This document shows, piece by piece, positions 6,168-7,025 of a stretch of 7,025 nucleotides of DNA. The position numbers and the translations under genes are program-made. Location: assembly GCA_016291725.1 (NCBI GenBank), contig JAEEYJ010000040.1, positions 1-7,025 on the forward strand. The letters run 5' to 3'. The stretch's first letter is position 1. Each line of letters begins with the position of its first letter. Below the pieces are notes generated by a model that worked only from the letters and a program-made list of their open reading frames with translations, had not been told where the DNA came from and did no database searches. This stretch comes from Solobacterium sp. GTDB lineage: Bacteria > Bacillota_I > Bacilli_A > Erysipelotrichales > Erysipelotrichaceae.

Positions 6168-7025
6168 TTGTACTACAAACTGAATGTTGACTATGCTCAT
6201 AAAGAGGACGCCAAGCGGTACGGAGCCCGGTGGGACCGGGACCGGCGGACCTGGTACTATGTGACGGACGGTGAACTCCCGGAAGGGCTGAAGCGCTACG
6301 TTGTCGAATCGCAGCGTCCGAAAGCCGCCCCCGATTATATTGTCAGTGCGCCCGGGACCGTCTCTGTACCGGACTTCTCCAAATACCGTACGGTATCGGA
6401 ACTCAATCAGTTCATCAAGGGAATCTACGGCACCCTGCCGGCCTTCCAGAATGTATTGGTCAAAGGAGAGGTCGCCAATTACGGCGCACCGGACAGGAAC
6501 GGCAATTACTGGTTCTCCCTGAAGGAGGACAAAGTGCTGATCAACTGTGTTCTCTGGGCGTCCGAAGCGCCTTCCGCACTGAACTTTCCGCTGAAGAGCG
6601 GCCAGCAGGTCGCCCTGGAAGGAAAGCTGGACTTCTTCACCGGTGCCGGGCGTACCCAGATTACGGTACGGAAACTCTATGATATCGGCGCGGGTGAAGC
6701 AGCACTGAAGCTGGAGCAGCTGCGGAAGAAGCTGGAAGCCCTGGGCTGGTTCAAGGAAGAACAGAAGAAGCCTGTCCCCAGCCATCCCCGCCGGATCGGC
6801 ATTGTGACTTCCGCGTCCGGACAGGCGATCCAGGACTTTGACAGTACAACCAGGAAGCGCAATCCCTACGTACAGCTGGAACTGTATCCGGTCAATGTAC
6901 AGGGCATCTACGCCGCAGCCTCCATCGTCAAGGGCATTGAGTACATGGACAGGCGCGGCTATGATCTGATCATTGTCGGCAGAGGCGGCGGTTCCGATGA
7001 AGAGCTGTACGTCTTCAACGATGAA
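6168..7025 (+). CDS. xseA: Exodeoxyribonuclease VII large subunit with an extra N-terminal DUF5710-like domain, C-terminus cut by window edge
   Basis: The first 286 codons are present. Exonuclease VII, built from XseA and several XseB subunits, degrades single-stranded DNA from both ends. Residues 1-45 form an additional domain (KLNVDYAHKEDAKRYGARWD, then RRTWYY) that matches the DUF5710 pattern 'LNV.YA.K.EAK.LGARWD...K.WY'. After a Pro/Ala linker (about 50-68) comes the usual XseA OB-fold (about 75-172: TVSELNQFIKGIYGTLPAFQ, VKGEVANY, YWFSLKEDK). The nuclease domain follows, with HPRRIGIVTSASGQAIQDF (206-224), YPVNVQGIYAA (240-250) and VGRGGGSDEELYVFNDE (270-286). Asp223 and Arg272 match the E. 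coli active-site Asp155 and Arg205. The TTG start has a strong AAAGGAGG site. The gene diverges from the orf301-mfd operon. Family membership is certain; the function of the added domain, possibly nucleic-acid binding, is inference. Confidence 0.95.
   Translation, partial: MYYKLNVDYAHKEDAKRYGARWDRDRRTWYYVTDGELPEGLKRYVVESQRPKAAPDYIVSAPGTVSVPDFSKYRTVSELNQFIKGIYGTLPAFQNVLVKGEVANYGAPDRNGNYWFSLKEDKVLINCVLWASEAPSALNFPLKSGQQVALEGKLDFFTGAGRTQITVRKLYDIGAGEAALKLEQLRKKLEALGWFKEEQKKPVPSHPRRIGIVTSASGQAIQDFDSTTRKRNPYVQLELYPVNVQGIYAAASIVKGIEYMDRRGYDLIIVGRGGGSDEELYVFNDE

Noticed and set aside
5990..6190. Small plus-strand frame (66 codons) in the divergent region, possible leader peptide for xseA
   Set aside because: It starts upstream of the predicted promoter, lacks a ribosome site, has no regulatory codon run, and its translation looks random.
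6120..6785. Minus-strand open frame (221 codons) opposite xseA
   Set aside because: The opposite strand encodes unmistakable XseA domains across the whole interval; the minus frame is a shadow without start signals.
1..7025. Search for a mobile element, CRISPR array, toxin-antitoxin pair, tRNA or defence system
   Set aside because: No direct-repeat arrays, transposase motifs, cloverleaf sequences or toxin-like small genes were seen; the genes are conserved housekeeping ones apart from orf301.

Overview
The window looks like a core-chromosome segment of a low-complexity-genome Firmicute (Bacillota) of moderate-to-high GC. The gene order peptidyl-tRNA hydrolase, mfd, RqcP (YabO), divIC matches the B. 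subtilis spoVC-mfd-yabO-divIC block, but the sporulation-linked genes that sit between them in Bacillus (fin/yabK, spoVT, yabM, yabN, yabP, yabQ) are absent. This fits a streamlined, probably non-sporulating lineage such as the Erysipelotrichia. That placement is inference from gene order and protein style, not from a database search.

Layout from left to right. Positions 1-296 (minus) hold the N-terminal half of a flavin reductase-like protein, with its own candidate promoter and a stem-loop at 331-363. A rho-independent terminator (384-401, minus) closes a five-gene minus-strand operon that begins near 5935. In transcription order the operon is: a membrane-anchored protein of unknown function (orf301, 5007-5912), pth (4399-5010), mfd (1002-4421), rqcP (730-1005) and divIC (405-722). 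The genes are tightly packed: ATGA overlaps at orf301/pth and mfd/rqcP, a 23-nt overlap at pth/mfd, and a 7-nt gap before divIC. A 255-bp divergent intergenic region (5913-6167) separates this operon from a plus-strand xseA gene that runs off the right edge.

The operon combines translation quality control (Pth recycles peptidyl-tRNA; RqcP helps tail stalled nascent chains on the 50S subunit), transcription-coupled repair (Mfd) and division (DivIC). The divergent xseA encodes the large subunit of exonuclease VII.

Most of the window is conserved housekeeping DNA and I see no mobile element, CRISPR array, RNA gene or defence island. The most unusual item is the xseA product: it starts at a TTG codon behind a near-perfect Shine-Dalgarno sequence and carries an extra N-terminal DUF5710-like domain ahead of the normal OB-fold and nuclease domains. 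The unknown membrane protein orf301, leading the pth-mfd operon, is the second point of interest.
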